Source: Actinomycetota bacterium (lineage in GTDB: Bacteria > Actinomycetota > Geothermincolia > Geothermincolales > RBG-13-55-18). Taken from it: a stretch of 61,557 nucleotides of DNA. Position 1 is the first letter of the stretch. Every line of letters begins with the position of its first letter. A model generated the notes under the pieces. It had not been told where the DNA came from. It ran no database searches and worked only from the letters and a program-made list of their open reading frames with translations. A program made the translations under genes and the position numbers. Shown here one piece after another: positions 53,362 to 61,557 of this stretch. The DNA lies in contig JBFLWJ010000019.1 of NCBI GenBank assembly GCA_040757835.1, forward strand, positions 1 to 61,557, read 5' to 3'.

Positions 53362-54048
53362 TTGCTCGAGGGACAGTTCTATCTACCCATCACTTATGAC
53401 CTCCTCGCCACCTTTCTCTTCGCCGTCACCGGCGCCCTGGTGGCCTACCGTAAGGGATACGATTACCTCGGCCTCTTCGCCCTTGCCCTGGCCGCCGGCG
53501 CGGGCGGCGGCCTCATCCGCGACGGCATCTTCCTGCAACAAGGCCCCCCCGCCTTCGTCAGCGACTGGAGATACCTGGCGGTGGTCCTCGCGGCGGGGTT
53601 CCTGGTCATCCTCGCCGGCGAACGCATCAAGCGCATCAACCTGGTGATACTGCTGGCCGACGGCCTCGGGCTGGGCCTCTACGCCGTCGTCGGAGCCCAG
53701 AAGAGCATCAATATAGGCCTGAGCGTGCTGGCGGCGGGTCTCATCGGCCTCATCAACGCGGTGGGGGGCGGGCTGTTGCGCGACGTGCTCTCGAGGTCCG
53801 AGCCGATCATCTTCCAGCCCGGGCAGCTCTACGCCATGGCGGCCCTGGTGAGCGTAGGCACGTTCCTGGCCTTGGGGGTGGGCTTCAAGATCAACGCCCA
53901 GCTGGCGGCGCTCATATCCATCGGGGTGGGCTTCGCGGTGCGCATACTCTCCATCGTCTTCGACATCAGTTCCCATCCCGTGCGGGACCATGCCGCCAGG
54001 AGAGCGGTTAAGACGGGGGCGCGCAAACTGCGCCGCCATAAGGCCTAG
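53362..54048 (+). CDS. TRIC/UPF0126 cation channel
   Basis: A 228-residue protein with two repeats of three helices plus a seventh, each repeat carrying a Gly-rich kink: AAGAGGGLIRDGIF and INAVGGGLLRDVLS. This is the signature of trimeric intracellular cation (TRIC)-type channels, which pass K+ and Na+. A basic C-terminal tail ends it. TTG 53362 has AGGAGG eight bases upstream. Ends overlap the convergent phosphoesterase gene by four bases. Confidence 0.92.
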   Translation: MLEGQFYLPITYDLLATFLFAVTGALVAYRKGYDYLGLFALALAAGAGGGLIRDGIFLQQGPPAFVSDWRYLAVVLAAGFLVILAGERIKRINLVILLADGLGLGLYAVVGAQKSINIGLSVLAAGLIGLINAVGGGLLRDVLSRSEPIIFQPGQLYAMAALVSVGTFLALGVGFKINAQLAALISIGVGFAVRILSIVFDISSHPVRDHAARRAVKTGARKLRRHKA

Positions 54049-54938
54049 GCCTGCTCGGGCAGGAAGTCCTCATGGTCGATGAGGTGGATCACCTCCAGGC
54101 AGTCCTTTACCATGTCCTGGTATTTACGCTGGTCTCCGCCCAGGTACCCCACGGGGCTTCGCACTGCCCTGATGTCCTTTACCAGGAGGTCCCGCTTGTT
54201 GTGGATATGGCCGGAGATGGAGATGGTCACCTTGCCGTGTGATGACAGTATCCCCCCCGTGTCCCGCGAACCCGGGAAGGGAACCCCCTCCACGGACAGC
54301 TCGCTGAAAGGGGGGTAATGGGTGACCACGACGATCTCGCTCACCAGGGAATCGCGCTCGAAACCCTCGATGTCCTGGTCGAGGCGGAGGTTGAACTCGC
54401 GTGCCACTTCCGCGTCCGGCCTCCGGGCTGGCCAGAGAGAGCCCTCCATCATCATGGATATGTCGCTCCAGCAGGCCCAGCGCATATCGTTCCAGACACT
54501 GTCCAGCAGGTAGTGGTACGTGCTCGAGGTGGTGGATGGATCCTCGCTGGGGCCGGCGTGATCGTACCATCCGATGCTGCCCACAAACCCCACTCCAGCG
54601 AAGGCAACGGGTTCCATCCACAGGGGGATGAACTGGTTGCGCCGGCATGCGTCGGGCAGGTAGAAGTAGTACTTCTCGTAGGAGTCGTGGCCCAGTTCCT
54701 GCATCTCCTCGGAGAGCACCCAGATGTCCTGGTTTCCCGGGACGAACAGCTTGGGGCACTTCAGCCCCGAGAAGCACTCCAGCGTGTATTCCAGGTCCCC
54801 CAGTTCCGGGCTCACGTCCCCAGCTATGACGAATACGTCGGGATCGATTATCTTGAGGACCTCGCCGAGATAAGGGACCAGTTCCCAGTTACGCTGCGAT
54901 ATGTCTACATGCAGATCGCTGGTGTAGGCGATTCTCAA
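54045..54938 (-). CDS. Metallophosphoesterase lacking the usual catalytic His
   Basis: A 297-residue calcineurin-like protein. Motifs are SDLHVD near residue 7, AGDVSPE near 40, PGNQDIW near 68, THYPP near 205 and SGHIHN near 241. In active relatives the third motif is GNHD or GNHE; here Gln replaces the His that acts as general acid, so activity may be reduced or changed. TTG 54938 is the only reasonable start, with a G-rich stretch ahead. Confidence 0.85.
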   Translation of the reverse strand: MRIAYTSDLHVDISQRNWELVPYLGEVLKIIDPDVFVIAGDVSPELGDLEYTLECFSGLKCPKLFVPGNQDIWVLSEEMQELGHDSYEKYYFYLPDACRRNQFIPLWMEPVAFAGVGFVGSIGWYDHAGPSEDPSTTSSTYHYLLDSVWNDMRWACWSDISMMMEGSLWPARRPDAEVAREFNLRLDQDIEGFERDSLVSEIVVVTHYPPFSELSVEGVPFPGSRDTGGILSSHGKVTISISGHIHNKRDLLVKDIRAVRSPVGYLGGDQRKYQDMVKDCLEVIHLIDHEDFLPEQA

Positions 54939-54992
54939 ATCCGTGCCCCCCAGGCTCGGACGGCCAATAGGTATATTCTAATGCAAACCGAC

Positions 54993-57900
54993 TCAAGCCT
55001 GCATGGCGTCTATGGGAAAGTAGATCCTTTCGTCTCCCTCCCCGGGCTGTGGAATATGCGCGATGAAGGTCGATCCCCGGCCGTGCTCGCTGCGCACCTC
55101 GATGCGGCCTCCATGGGCCTCCACCAGGCGGTTGACGATGTAGAGGCCCAGGCCCATGCCCTTGATGGAGCTGAACTCCTTGCCCTCTCCCTGGCGGAAG
55201 GGCTGGAAGATGAAGTTGATGTTCTCCTCGCTTATCCCCTGTCCGTAATCCCTCACCCCGAGCAGCACCTCCCGGCTGATGCGCCTGGCGAAGATCTCGA
55301 TCCTGCCCCCGGGCGGGGAGTACTTCGCCGCGTTGTCCATGAGGTTGAAGAGGATGATCTCCAGCTTGTCGCGGTCGGCGATGACCGTCTCCGCACCTTC
55401 CTCTATCTCCATGGCGAAGGTATGGTCCACCGACCTCGCCTTGAGTTCCTCCACCAGTCCGCCGAGGAGGTCGTCGAGGTCGATCTCCTCCGTCTCCAGG
55501 GCTAGCTTGCCGGACTCCAGCCGCGACACCTCCATCATGTTCACCACGCTGCGGCGCAGCCTGTCCGCCGCCTTGCTCAGCTTCTCCACGACGTCGCGGC
55601 TCTCGGAGGCATCTAGGGTGTCGCCATAATCCCTGAGCACCTCCGAGAAGCCCATGATCAGGGTGAGGGGGTGCCGGATCTCGTGCGAGGCCATGTTGAT
55701 GAGGTCGGTCTTGCTCTGGACCTTCTCCTCCTCGGCCCGACACATCTCTTCCAGGAGGCGGACGCGCCCCTGCAGGGCATCGTGGCGCAGAGGGGCCGCG
55801 ATGGACGAGTTGACGAGCCCGGCCGTCCTCTCGATGAGGTTGACCTCGCGCTCGCTGAAAGCGCCGCCGCGGGAATTTCCCACCAGCAGTACGCCCTTCA
55901 TCTCCTCTCCCTGCAGCGCCACCGCCATGTAGGATCGGATGCCCTTGAGCGCCAGCTCGTCCTCACCGGGACCGCGCAGGAAGGTGTTTAGGTTGTTGCG
56001 GACCAGCTTGCCCGCGTGGGAGAGCGCCACCATCAGCGGGCCCTGAGCCTCGAGAAGTTCGTCGTAAGCGCCGGCCTCGTCCCTCTCCCCCTTCAGCCAC
56101 GCCAGTCTCCTGATCCCGGACTTGCCGAAAATGGAGACGAGCAGCAGGTCGGCCCCGATGGTGCCGTCCAGTTCGCGGTAGAGTCCCCCGCTCATCTCAT
56201 CCAGGGTCAGTGCGGAGGCCAGGCGGCGGGATATACGCAGCAGGATCCGGTTCTCGTCCGCAACGCTCTCCAGCCGGCTACCTTCCTTGTAGGACTCGAG
56301 CACGGAGACCGCCTGTCCGGCTAGGAAGTGGGAGAGGCGGCGGTGAAACTCGCCGAACTGGTCATCACTTCCCATCTTCTCGAAGGTAAGCGCCCCAAAC
56401 CATCCCTTCCTCCCGGTGAGGGGAACGGCGATAAAGGACTTGCGGGGCCTCTCCGCGCCTTCCCGCGCCTCGCCCGTATCCCCGGCGTTGGAGCTGTAGA
56501 GCGCGTGTCCTTTCTCCAGGACCGCTGCTATCTCCCCGCTCGTGAGCAAGTTGAGCCCACACGCCTCGGACCCCTCGGCGGTCTCTACCGCGCCCTCGAA
56601 GCTTCCCGCCCTCTCGTCCACAACGACGATGGCCGCGCGGTCGCAGTCCAGCAGGTCCCTGCCTCCCCGCGCCAGGATGCGCAGGGCGCGCGCCGGGTCG
56701 TCGCATGCCGTCAGGTCTCCCTCGATCTCGGTAAGGATTTCCAGAGAACGGCGGTAGCCTTCCGCCTGCGACCTCTCCCTCAAACCCCTCGCCAGGCTGA
56801 GCAATATGGACGTTACCGGCTGCAGGGAGTCTATCTCTGCCTTGGTCAGCTTCCTCTCCACGGGCAGGTAGAAACCGGTAAGGAGGGACATCCCCCTTTC
56901 CCGGGCTGGGATGAGCAGGAGCACCAGGTCCTGGGCGGCGGCCTGCTCGGCCGCGGGCAGTTCCCGCATGGCCGGGGTGTTGGGCTTGACCACGGCCATA
57001 CGCTCCAGGTTGCGGGCCATACGCTCGAGGCCCGGCGTGCTCCTGAACACGCTCTCACCGCCGTAGATGGAGTCCGCGTACCATTGGAAGCTCCTGTCGG
57101 TGGCCAGGTCGTATCCGGCGTAGGCGAATGCCATGGTCGCCCCCACCTCCACCGCGAGGGTGCGCAGCGCCGTGGAGAGGAAGTCCTCCATGCCGAGCGC
57201 TCCGTCGGAGATATGCGCCATGTCGTCCACCAGGGCGGGAAAGTCCCATCCCGCCCCCGCCCCGCGCATCCCCTGCTCCGTCTGCTCTCCGGAGAAGAGC
57301 ACGCCCAGGCGGTAGGAGAGCTGCACCAGCAGGTCCATGTCCCTGGTCTCCATCGCCGTGTACGCCTTGCCGAAGAGCGCAAGCAGGCCCACCAGTCTTT
57401 CGTCCTGGAAGATTGGGGTGAGGAGAAAGGACTTGACCTGGTTGGCGTGGAAGAACGGCTTCACCCCGGGAAAATACTCGGCGATGCGCCCGGCGTCGAG
57501 GCTGAACTCCCCTTCCTGCGAGCGCCGCATGGCCTGCAGCAGCTTGATCAGGTCGTTCTCGAAGAGGTGCTCTACTATCTCCGGCATGCCACCCCAGCCC
57601 CGGGAAGCCACCAGCACCGCCTGCTGCTCCCCGTGAGCGCCGCTCACGCGGTGCACCGTTCCCCCGTCCATGTTCAGGAGCTTGATGAGGAGGTCGAGGC
57701 TGAGGGAAGCGGCGCGGCCATGATCCGCCTTGCCGATGACGTAGCTGGATAGTATTCCCAGTTCGACCGAGGACATCTCTTTATCGCCCTCCCGGCCCTC
57801 CCTGCGTTCATCGAAGGAGAAGAGCTCGACCATGCGCTCGAGCACGGCGCCGACGGCCGCCGCCCGGTAAGACTGCTGGTCCGGGAGGGTGGCCATGGCC

Positions 57901-58286
57901 GGTACAGCCACCAGCAGGGCCGCACGCAGGTGGGCATGGCTACGGATGGGGAAGACCACCGAGATGTCCGAAGGTCCGCCACAGATCCCCTCCAGGCCCA
58001 GCTCCACCAACCTTGCCTTGTCCACTACCATATAACGCTGGGACGGTAGGCGGGCCAACCATTCCATGGGAACGAGCCTATCCCTTATCCTCTCCTTATC
58101 TCCCTCGCTCATGTTCCAGGCCAGCCGAGGCTCGAGAAAAGAAGACATATCCCTGCGGATAAAGAGCACCGCGCACTTTCCACCCAGGGCCCCGGCGACG
58201 CTCCCCAGCACCTCCTCGAGGGAGAATCCCTGCGAATAGCGCTGCAGCACGTCCCGATAAAGGTCCACCGCATCCTTCAGCTCCAT
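54993..58286 (-). CDS. Multi-GAF hybrid sensor histidine kinase, soluble
   Basis: A 1,097-residue protein with no membrane helix. From the N-terminus come several GAF-like sensor domains (roughly residues 20-160, 185-340, 375-505, 530-680 and 700-850), then a HisKA domain (MASHEIRHPLTLIMGFSEVL, His near 868) and an HATPase domain (NLMDNAAKYSPPGG; VRDYGQGISEENI; KGMGLGLYIVNRL). All catalytic boxes are intact. The many GAFs suggest that it integrates several cytoplasmic signals, and no response regulator is adjacent. ATG 58286 is chosen by AGGAGGGGAAGG; earlier in-frame starts exist at 58340. An 11-base palindrome lies 60 bases upstream. Confidence 0.92.
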   Translation of the reverse strand: MELKDAVDLYRDVLQRYSQGFSLEEVLGSVAGALGGKCAVLFIRRDMSSFLEPRLAWNMSEGDKERIRDRLVPMEWLARLPSQRYMVVDKARLVELGLEGICGGPSDISVVFPIRSHAHLRAALLVAVPAMATLPDQQSYRAAAVGAVLERMVELFSFDERREGREGDKEMSSVELGILSSYVIGKADHGRAASLSLDLLIKLLNMDGGTVHRVSGAHGEQQAVLVASRGWGGMPEIVEHLFENDLIKLLQAMRRSQEGEFSLDAGRIAEYFPGVKPFFHANQVKSFLLTPIFQDERLVGLLALFGKAYTAMETRDMDLLVQLSYRLGVLFSGEQTEQGMRGAGAGWDFPALVDDMAHISDGALGMEDFLSTALRTLAVEVGATMAFAYAGYDLATDRSFQWYADSIYGGESVFRSTPGLERMARNLERMAVVKPNTPAMRELPAAEQAAAQDLVLLLIPARERGMSLLTGFYLPVERKLTKAEIDSLQPVTSILLSLARGLRERSQAEGYRRSLEILTEIEGDLTACDDPARALRILARGGRDLLDCDRAAIVVVDERAGSFEGAVETAEGSEACGLNLLTSGEIAAVLEKGHALYSSNAGDTGEAREGAERPRKSFIAVPLTGRKGWFGALTFEKMGSDDQFGEFHRRLSHFLAGQAVSVLESYKEGSRLESVADENRILLRISRRLASALTLDEMSGGLYRELDGTIGADLLLVSIFGKSGIRRLAWLKGERDEAGAYDELLEAQGPLMVALSHAGKLVRNNLNTFLRGPGEDELALKGIRSYMAVALQGEEMKGVLLVGNSRGGAFSEREVNLIERTAGLVNSSIAAPLRHDALQGRVRLLEEMCRAEEEKVQSKTDLINMASHEIRHPLTLIMGFSEVLRDYGDTLDASESRDVVEKLSKAADRLRRSVVNMMEVSRLESGKLALETEEIDLDDLLGGLVEELKARSVDHTFAMEIEEGAETVIADRDKLEIILFNLMDNAAKYSPPGGRIEIFARRISREVLLGVRDYGQGISEENINFIFQPFRQGEGKEFSSIKGMGLGLYIVNRLVEAHGGRIEVRSEHGRGSTFIAHIPQPGEGDERIYFPIDAMQA

Positions 58287-58347
58287 GTTAACCTTCCCCT
58301 CCTGTAACCGCACACCTTTCGCGGGGTCGCTAGTGAACACGGCAGAT

Positions 58348-58370
58348 CGTAGGAAACCAGGTTTCCTACG
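58348..58370. promoter_or_regulatory. Palindromic operator candidate upstream of the kinase gene
   Basis: CGTAGGAAACC (58348-58358), one base, GGTTTCCTACG (58360-58370): a perfect 11-base inverted repeat. A/T-rich sequence (TATAAATATTT) near 58385 could be the promoter. Likely a repressor site for the kinase gene, though a small terminator cannot be excluded. Confidence 0.6.
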
Positions 58371-58460
58371 AGTAACACAACCTTGTATAAATATTTCGCC
58401 CCTGTCCGTTTATTCCCTCCCCCGCCGGCACTCGCCCGCGTGCGTGGAGGCGGGAATTAA

Positions 58461-58486
58461 GGAAGCGCCCCGGAGAGGGCGCTTCC
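58461..58486 (-). terminator. Terminator of the repeat-protein gene
   Basis: Stem GGAAGCGCCC/GGGCGCTTCC with a six-base loop (58471-58476), about 25 bases beyond the stop codon at 58509, followed on the minus strand by TTAATT. Confidence 0.65.
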
Positions 58487-58508
58487 CGTCTATCCACTGT
58501 GCGGCCGC

Positions 58509-61433
58509 TTATCCCATGACCGGCCTGCGCCGCATGAGCAGGCTCATGAGCAGCAGGGCCAATATGATGACCGCCGATATCACCCCAGCCACCAGCCAGC
58601 TCGTCTTCGACCCCTCGGTGTAGTTGTAGGTGGGCGGGGTCTGGTAGATGAAGGCCAGGCCGTTCTCCGCGTCCACAGTGCGTCCCAGGATGTGGTCGAA
58701 CTCCTCTCCGCGCACCTTTATCGCCTCCAGCTCGGACTCGGTGAGGTAGAGGTCGCCCAGGTTGGTGGCCAGGCCGTCGTACATCTGCTGGGTGCCGTCG
58801 GCGGCCTGCACCAGCCCGTCCTTGACCTGCTGAACGCCGCTGTTAACCTGGTCTGCGCCGTAGAGCAGGGTGTCGGGGGTCGAGGTGCTTCCCAGTCCGG
58901 CCAGGGCGTCGCCCAGCCCGGCGGAGATCATCACCAGGCCTTCCTTGAGCCCGGGGTTGTTGGGGTCACCGCTGGACAGACCGGCCTTCAGTTGGTTGAG
59001 ACCGTTCTGCACCTGGGCCATGGCGAAGAGCAGGGTGTTGGGAGCGCCCGCGGCGCCGATGCCGGTCTTCATCAGCTCCAGGCCGTTGCCCACCTGGGCC
59101 ACGGCGTAGAGCAGGGTGTCCTGAGCGTCGGCCGCACCGATCCCGGCCTTCATCTCGTGGAGGCCGTCACTCATGGCCGACATGGCATAGAGGAGGGTAT
59201 CCTGCGAGTTCTCCGCGCCGATGCCCGCCTTCATCAGCTTCAGTCCGCTCTCCACCTGGGCTATGGCGTAGAGCAGGGTGTCCTGGGAAGCCGGCGTGCC
59301 GATACCGGCGAGGATCTGGTTGAGCCCTCCCTGCACCTGGTCCACGGCGTAGAGCAGGGTGTCAGGCACGTTCGCCGCCCCTATGCCCGCCTTCAGCTGC
59401 TGCAGGCCGCCCTGCACCTGGGCCACTGCGTAAAGCAGGGTGTTATCAATGGTCGCCCCGCCGATGCCCTCCTTCATCTGCTGCAGGCCGCTCTTTATCT
59501 GCGACGTCCCGTAGAGCAGGGTGTCGGGAGTGGAGGGCGAGCCGATGCCCGCCACCAGCTGGTCGGTGCCGTCCAGCATAAGCCCCAGGCCGTAATGCAT
59601 GGAGGGGTTGTCGGGGTCGGTGCTGAGCACGATGCCCTGCTCCAGCTGGTCGACGATGGGCCCCGTCCATGGGGCCAGCAGCCGGATGAGGTTGGTGGCC
59701 TGGAATATCTGGCCGCTGGTTGAGGTGGCCTCGTACATCTCGGCCACGCCACCCCGTATCTCCTGGATGCCCTCGAGGATGCCCGGCTCGGAGGACGACC
59801 CGGAGCTGATGCCCTTGGACACTTGGTCTATGCCGTAGAGGAGGGTGTCGGGGGTACCCACGCTGCCGATGCCCGCCAGCATGGTCTCCAGGCCGTCGGC
59901 CATGGCCGCCATGGCGTAGAGGAGGGTGTCCGGCGTCGAAGCGGATCCGATGCCCGCCGCCGCCTCCTCCAGCCCGCCGCCCATGGCCGCCATGGCGTAG
60001 AGGAGGGTGTTGGCGGAAGAGGGCGAACCGATGCCCGCTTTCATGTCCTGCAGGCCCGCTCCCATCTGGCTCATGGCGTAGAGGAGGGTGTTCTCCATGG
60101 CCGAGCTTCCTATGCCCGCCCTCATCTCCTCGAGACCCATGGTCGCCTGGTCCACGCCGTAGAGGAGGGTGTTGGGGACGCTGACGTCGCCAATGCCCGC
60201 CGCCATCTGGCTTAAGCCGTCACCCATGGCATCGAGGGCAAAGAGAGCGGTGTTGGCCACGTCGGGAGCGCCGATGCCGCTGAGCATGGTCATCAATCCC
60301 ACCGAGGTGGCGTCGATGGCGTAGCTCAGGGTGTCGGGGGTGCCGGGATCGCCTATGCCCGCCACCGCCTGGTCCACGCCGGGTATGAGCTGGTCGTCCA
60401 GGGCGGCCTGCGCCTCCGGGAGTCCCGCCGCCATCTGCTGCAGGCCGTCCAGGATGGCGTTGGTGCCGTAAAGCAGGGTGTCCTCGGTGGAGGCGTCACC
60501 CAGTCCGGCCACGCCTCCCTGCAGCCCCTCGTTCAGCTGCTTCACGCCATCGAATAGCATCTCCAGCCCGGCGACGAACTCCGGCAGGGTGTCGCGCTGG
60601 TTGGTCTGCGGGAAGATGAAGTTCGCCGAGAGCACCAGGGGCGGCATGGCGAAGTCCTTGACGTCCGCCTCCACCCAGATGAGGTTGTCCGCCTCTGTGG
60701 CGGGCGGGAAGAGAGGGATGGACCACCCTACCTGGTAGTGCTCGGGAAGTGGCACGACGACCCCGGTGGGGTCAGCCTTTAGATTGAAGAAGATGGAGTT
60801 GTCAAAGTACCAGTCGTAGGGGAGGATGACCAGGGGCAGGTAGGTCTCGACCTCCTCGGTGACAATCTGTCCGGTGGCCGGGTCCTTGTATTCGAGCGTG
60901 GTCACCTCCTCGCTGGTGTTGGTCAGCTTGAGAGATACCTTGAAATGACCGTCCTGTCCGGTGACCTCGTTGGGATCGGAGATTATCTCATCGTTCCACT
61001 CGTAGATGTATTCGACTCTAAGGGGGATCCGCATCCTCACCTCGCCCACCATTTCCTCGCCGAGGATGGTGGAGCTGAGGTAATTCGCGTTGCCGTCGAC
61101 CTCCAGGCCCCTCCAGACCAGCTCGTCTCCCTCCAATTCCGGCGTGGTGAAGCCCTTGATGCCTTGCCAGCTGCTCTCTCCCTCCAGGGACTTCTCCTTG
61201 ACCACGTCAGTGGAGCCCTGGCCCTGCAGGTCGAAGAAGGTGACGATCCTGGCCTTCTCGATGGTGCCGTCGTGGGTGGTGTCCAGGATCACCGCCTCGG
61301 AGCTCATCACCTCTATCGCCTGCTCCTCTTCCTCGGCGCCGACGGCGGGCAGGAAGCTGACCATCACGAAGATGGCCACTGCGGCCACCGCTATCCCGAG
61401 GAAGACCTTGCCTCTGCGCCTGATACGTGCCAT
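58509..61433 (-). CDS. Membrane-anchored surface protein with about 17 repeats of 27 residues
   Basis: A 974-residue protein with an N-terminal anchor (FLGIAVAAVAIFVMVSFL, residues 10-28), a beta-rich domain to about residue 290, and then 27-residue repeats to about residue 885 with consensus GLxxMxAGIGxxxTPDTLLYAMxQMxx. A spacer of about 80 residues interrupts the array in the middle. A second helix (WLVAGVISAVIILALLLMSL) ends the protein near residue 965, followed by basic RRRP. The plan resembles YhgE/Pip-type proteins with hydrophobic-heptad repeats. The repeats are 81 bases each. ATG 61433 has AGGTGG eight bases upstream. The preceding gene's stop lies 13 bases away, so the two form an operon. 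Confidence 0.85.
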   Translation of the reverse strand: MARIRRRGKVFLGIAVAAVAIFVMVSFLPAVGAEEEEQAIEVMSSEAVILDTTHDGTIEKARIVTFFDLQGQGSTDVVKEKSLEGESSWQGIKGFTTPELEGDELVWRGLEVDGNANYLSSTILGEEMVGEVRMRIPLRVEYIYEWNDEIISDPNEVTGQDGHFKVSLKLTNTSEEVTTLEYKDPATGQIVTEEVETYLPLVILPYDWYFDNSIFFNLKADPTGVVVPLPEHYQVGWSIPLFPPATEADNLIWVEADVKDFAMPPLVLSANFIFPQTNQRDTLPEFVAGLEMLFDGVKQLNEGLQGGVAGLGDASTEDTLLYGTNAILDGLQQMAAGLPEAQAALDDQLIPGVDQAVAGIGDPGTPDTLSYAIDATSVGLMTMLSGIGAPDVANTALFALDAMGDGLSQMAAGIGDVSVPNTLLYGVDQATMGLEEMRAGIGSSAMENTLLYAMSQMGAGLQDMKAGIGSPSSANTLLYAMAAMGGGLEEAAAGIGSASTPDTLLYAMAAMADGLETMLAGIGSVGTPDTLLYGIDQVSKGISSGSSSEPGILEGIQEIRGGVAEMYEATSTSGQIFQATNLIRLLAPWTGPIVDQLEQGIVLSTDPDNPSMHYGLGLMLDGTDQLVAGIGSPSTPDTLLYGTSQIKSGLQQMKEGIGGATIDNTLLYAVAQVQGGLQQLKAGIGAANVPDTLLYAVDQVQGGLNQILAGIGTPASQDTLLYAIAQVESGLKLMKAGIGAENSQDTLLYAMSAMSDGLHEMKAGIGAADAQDTLLYAVAQVGNGLELMKTGIGAAGAPNTLLFAMAQVQNGLNQLKAGLSSGDPNNPGLKEGLVMISAGLGDALAGLGSTSTPDTLLYGADQVNSGVQQVKDGLVQAADGTQQMYDGLATNLGDLYLTESELEAIKVRGEEFDHILGRTVDAENGLAFIYQTPPTYNYTEGSKTSWLVAGVISAVIILALLLMSLLMRRRPVMG

Positions 61434-61445
61434 CTGCATCACCAC

Positions 61446-61557
61446 CTATTGCTCCGCCCCGGCCGCCTGCACCGCGGCCGTCTCCTCTTGCGGCGTGAGC
61501 GCCAGGGCGTTGAGGACGGCCGCCACCAGCAGGCCGATGAGCAGGGACAGCACCACG
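61446..61557 (-). CDS. Partial membrane protein, C-terminus only
   Basis: The reading frame enters from beyond the window and stops at TAG 61446-61448. The visible residues are a hydrophobic helix (VVLSLLIGLLVAAVLNALAL) and the tail TPQEETAAVQAAGAEQ. It is probably a transporter (MMPL- or YhgE-like would fit the repeat-protein neighbour), but too little is present to say. Confidence 0.6.
   Translation of the reverse strand, partial: VVLSLLIGLLVAAVLNALALTPQEETAAVQAAGAEQ

Noticed and set aside
58509..61433. Repeat array as a CRISPR or low-complexity artefact
   Set aside because: The 81-base period stays in one long reading frame with amino-acid-level conservation and varied codons.

Overview
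This high-GC window reads like a chromosome segment from an anaerobic, deep-branching member of the Actinomycetota (Geothermincolia-like is a guess, not a demonstration). The evidence is a 31-residue bS22/AURKAIP1-COX24-type ribosomal protein (21811-21906), typical of Actinobacteria; many GTG and TTG starts; at least two probable leaderless genes; and strict-anaerobe metabolism (Hdr-linked formate dehydrogenase with selenocysteine, an MtaA-like corrinoid methyltransferase, a DUF3786 protein and several ferredoxin-type proteins). I see no prophage, CRISPR array, full insertion sequence or rRNA. There is one tRNA, tRNA-Lys(CTT).

Region by region: 128-8137 (minus) is a six-gene operon hdrC-hdrB-hdrA-mvhD-FeS-fdhA, predicted to encode a cytoplasmic flavin-based electron-bifurcating or confurcating formate dehydrogenase/heterodisulfide-reductase-like complex. 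FdhA is interrupted by an in-frame UGA followed by a SECIS hairpin, so it is a selenoprotein. 8138-15700 holds DUF3786, a 44-residue micro-ORF with its own near-consensus promoter, DUF2889, prepilin peptidase and a type IV pilin, DUF1786, a carotenoid-desaturase-like flavoprotein and a membrane protein. 15793-26044 has a gamma-carbonic anhydrase, an EamA exporter, an FtsX-type permease without an ATPase, a flavodoxin-like reductase, the bS22 gene, a degenerate M61-like secreted protein, and an ECF sigma factor with a FecR/Fn3 anti-sigma partner. 26343-38107 holds an acyl-CoA synthetase, a secreted SdrD-B-like protein behind a 900-base non-coding stretch, a DUF3160 lipoprotein, small lipoproteins, a duplicated-module protein and an AGPS-like flavoenzyme.

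38251-47736 holds two metal/HEAT-type proteins, HU, tRNA-Lys, DUF1284, a second HEAT protein, a multi-cluster ferredoxin protein, a subtilisin-like protease and an MtaA-like methyltransferase. 47901-51433 is an M20 peptidase-AbgT transporter pair plus a leaderless cupin. 51434-61557 has a 144-base tandem duplication, DUF5661, HdeD, TRIC, a metallophosphoesterase lacking its usual catalytic His, a 1,097-residue multi-GAF histidine kinase, and a membrane-anchored surface protein built from about 17 copies of a 27-residue repeat. The 3' end of a further gene runs off the window.

A second layer is a family of short inverted-repeat elements with tips resembling GGGGTCAGGTCTTG (13218-13342, 23656-23740, 23788-23873, 31986-32121). 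Three fill intergenic gaps between convergent genes. One appears to have supplied the start codon and N-terminus of the DUF3160 lipoprotein. The arms match within each element more closely than between elements, as expected for REP-like hairpins mobilised by RAYT/IS200-type enzymes, though no such transposase is in this window.
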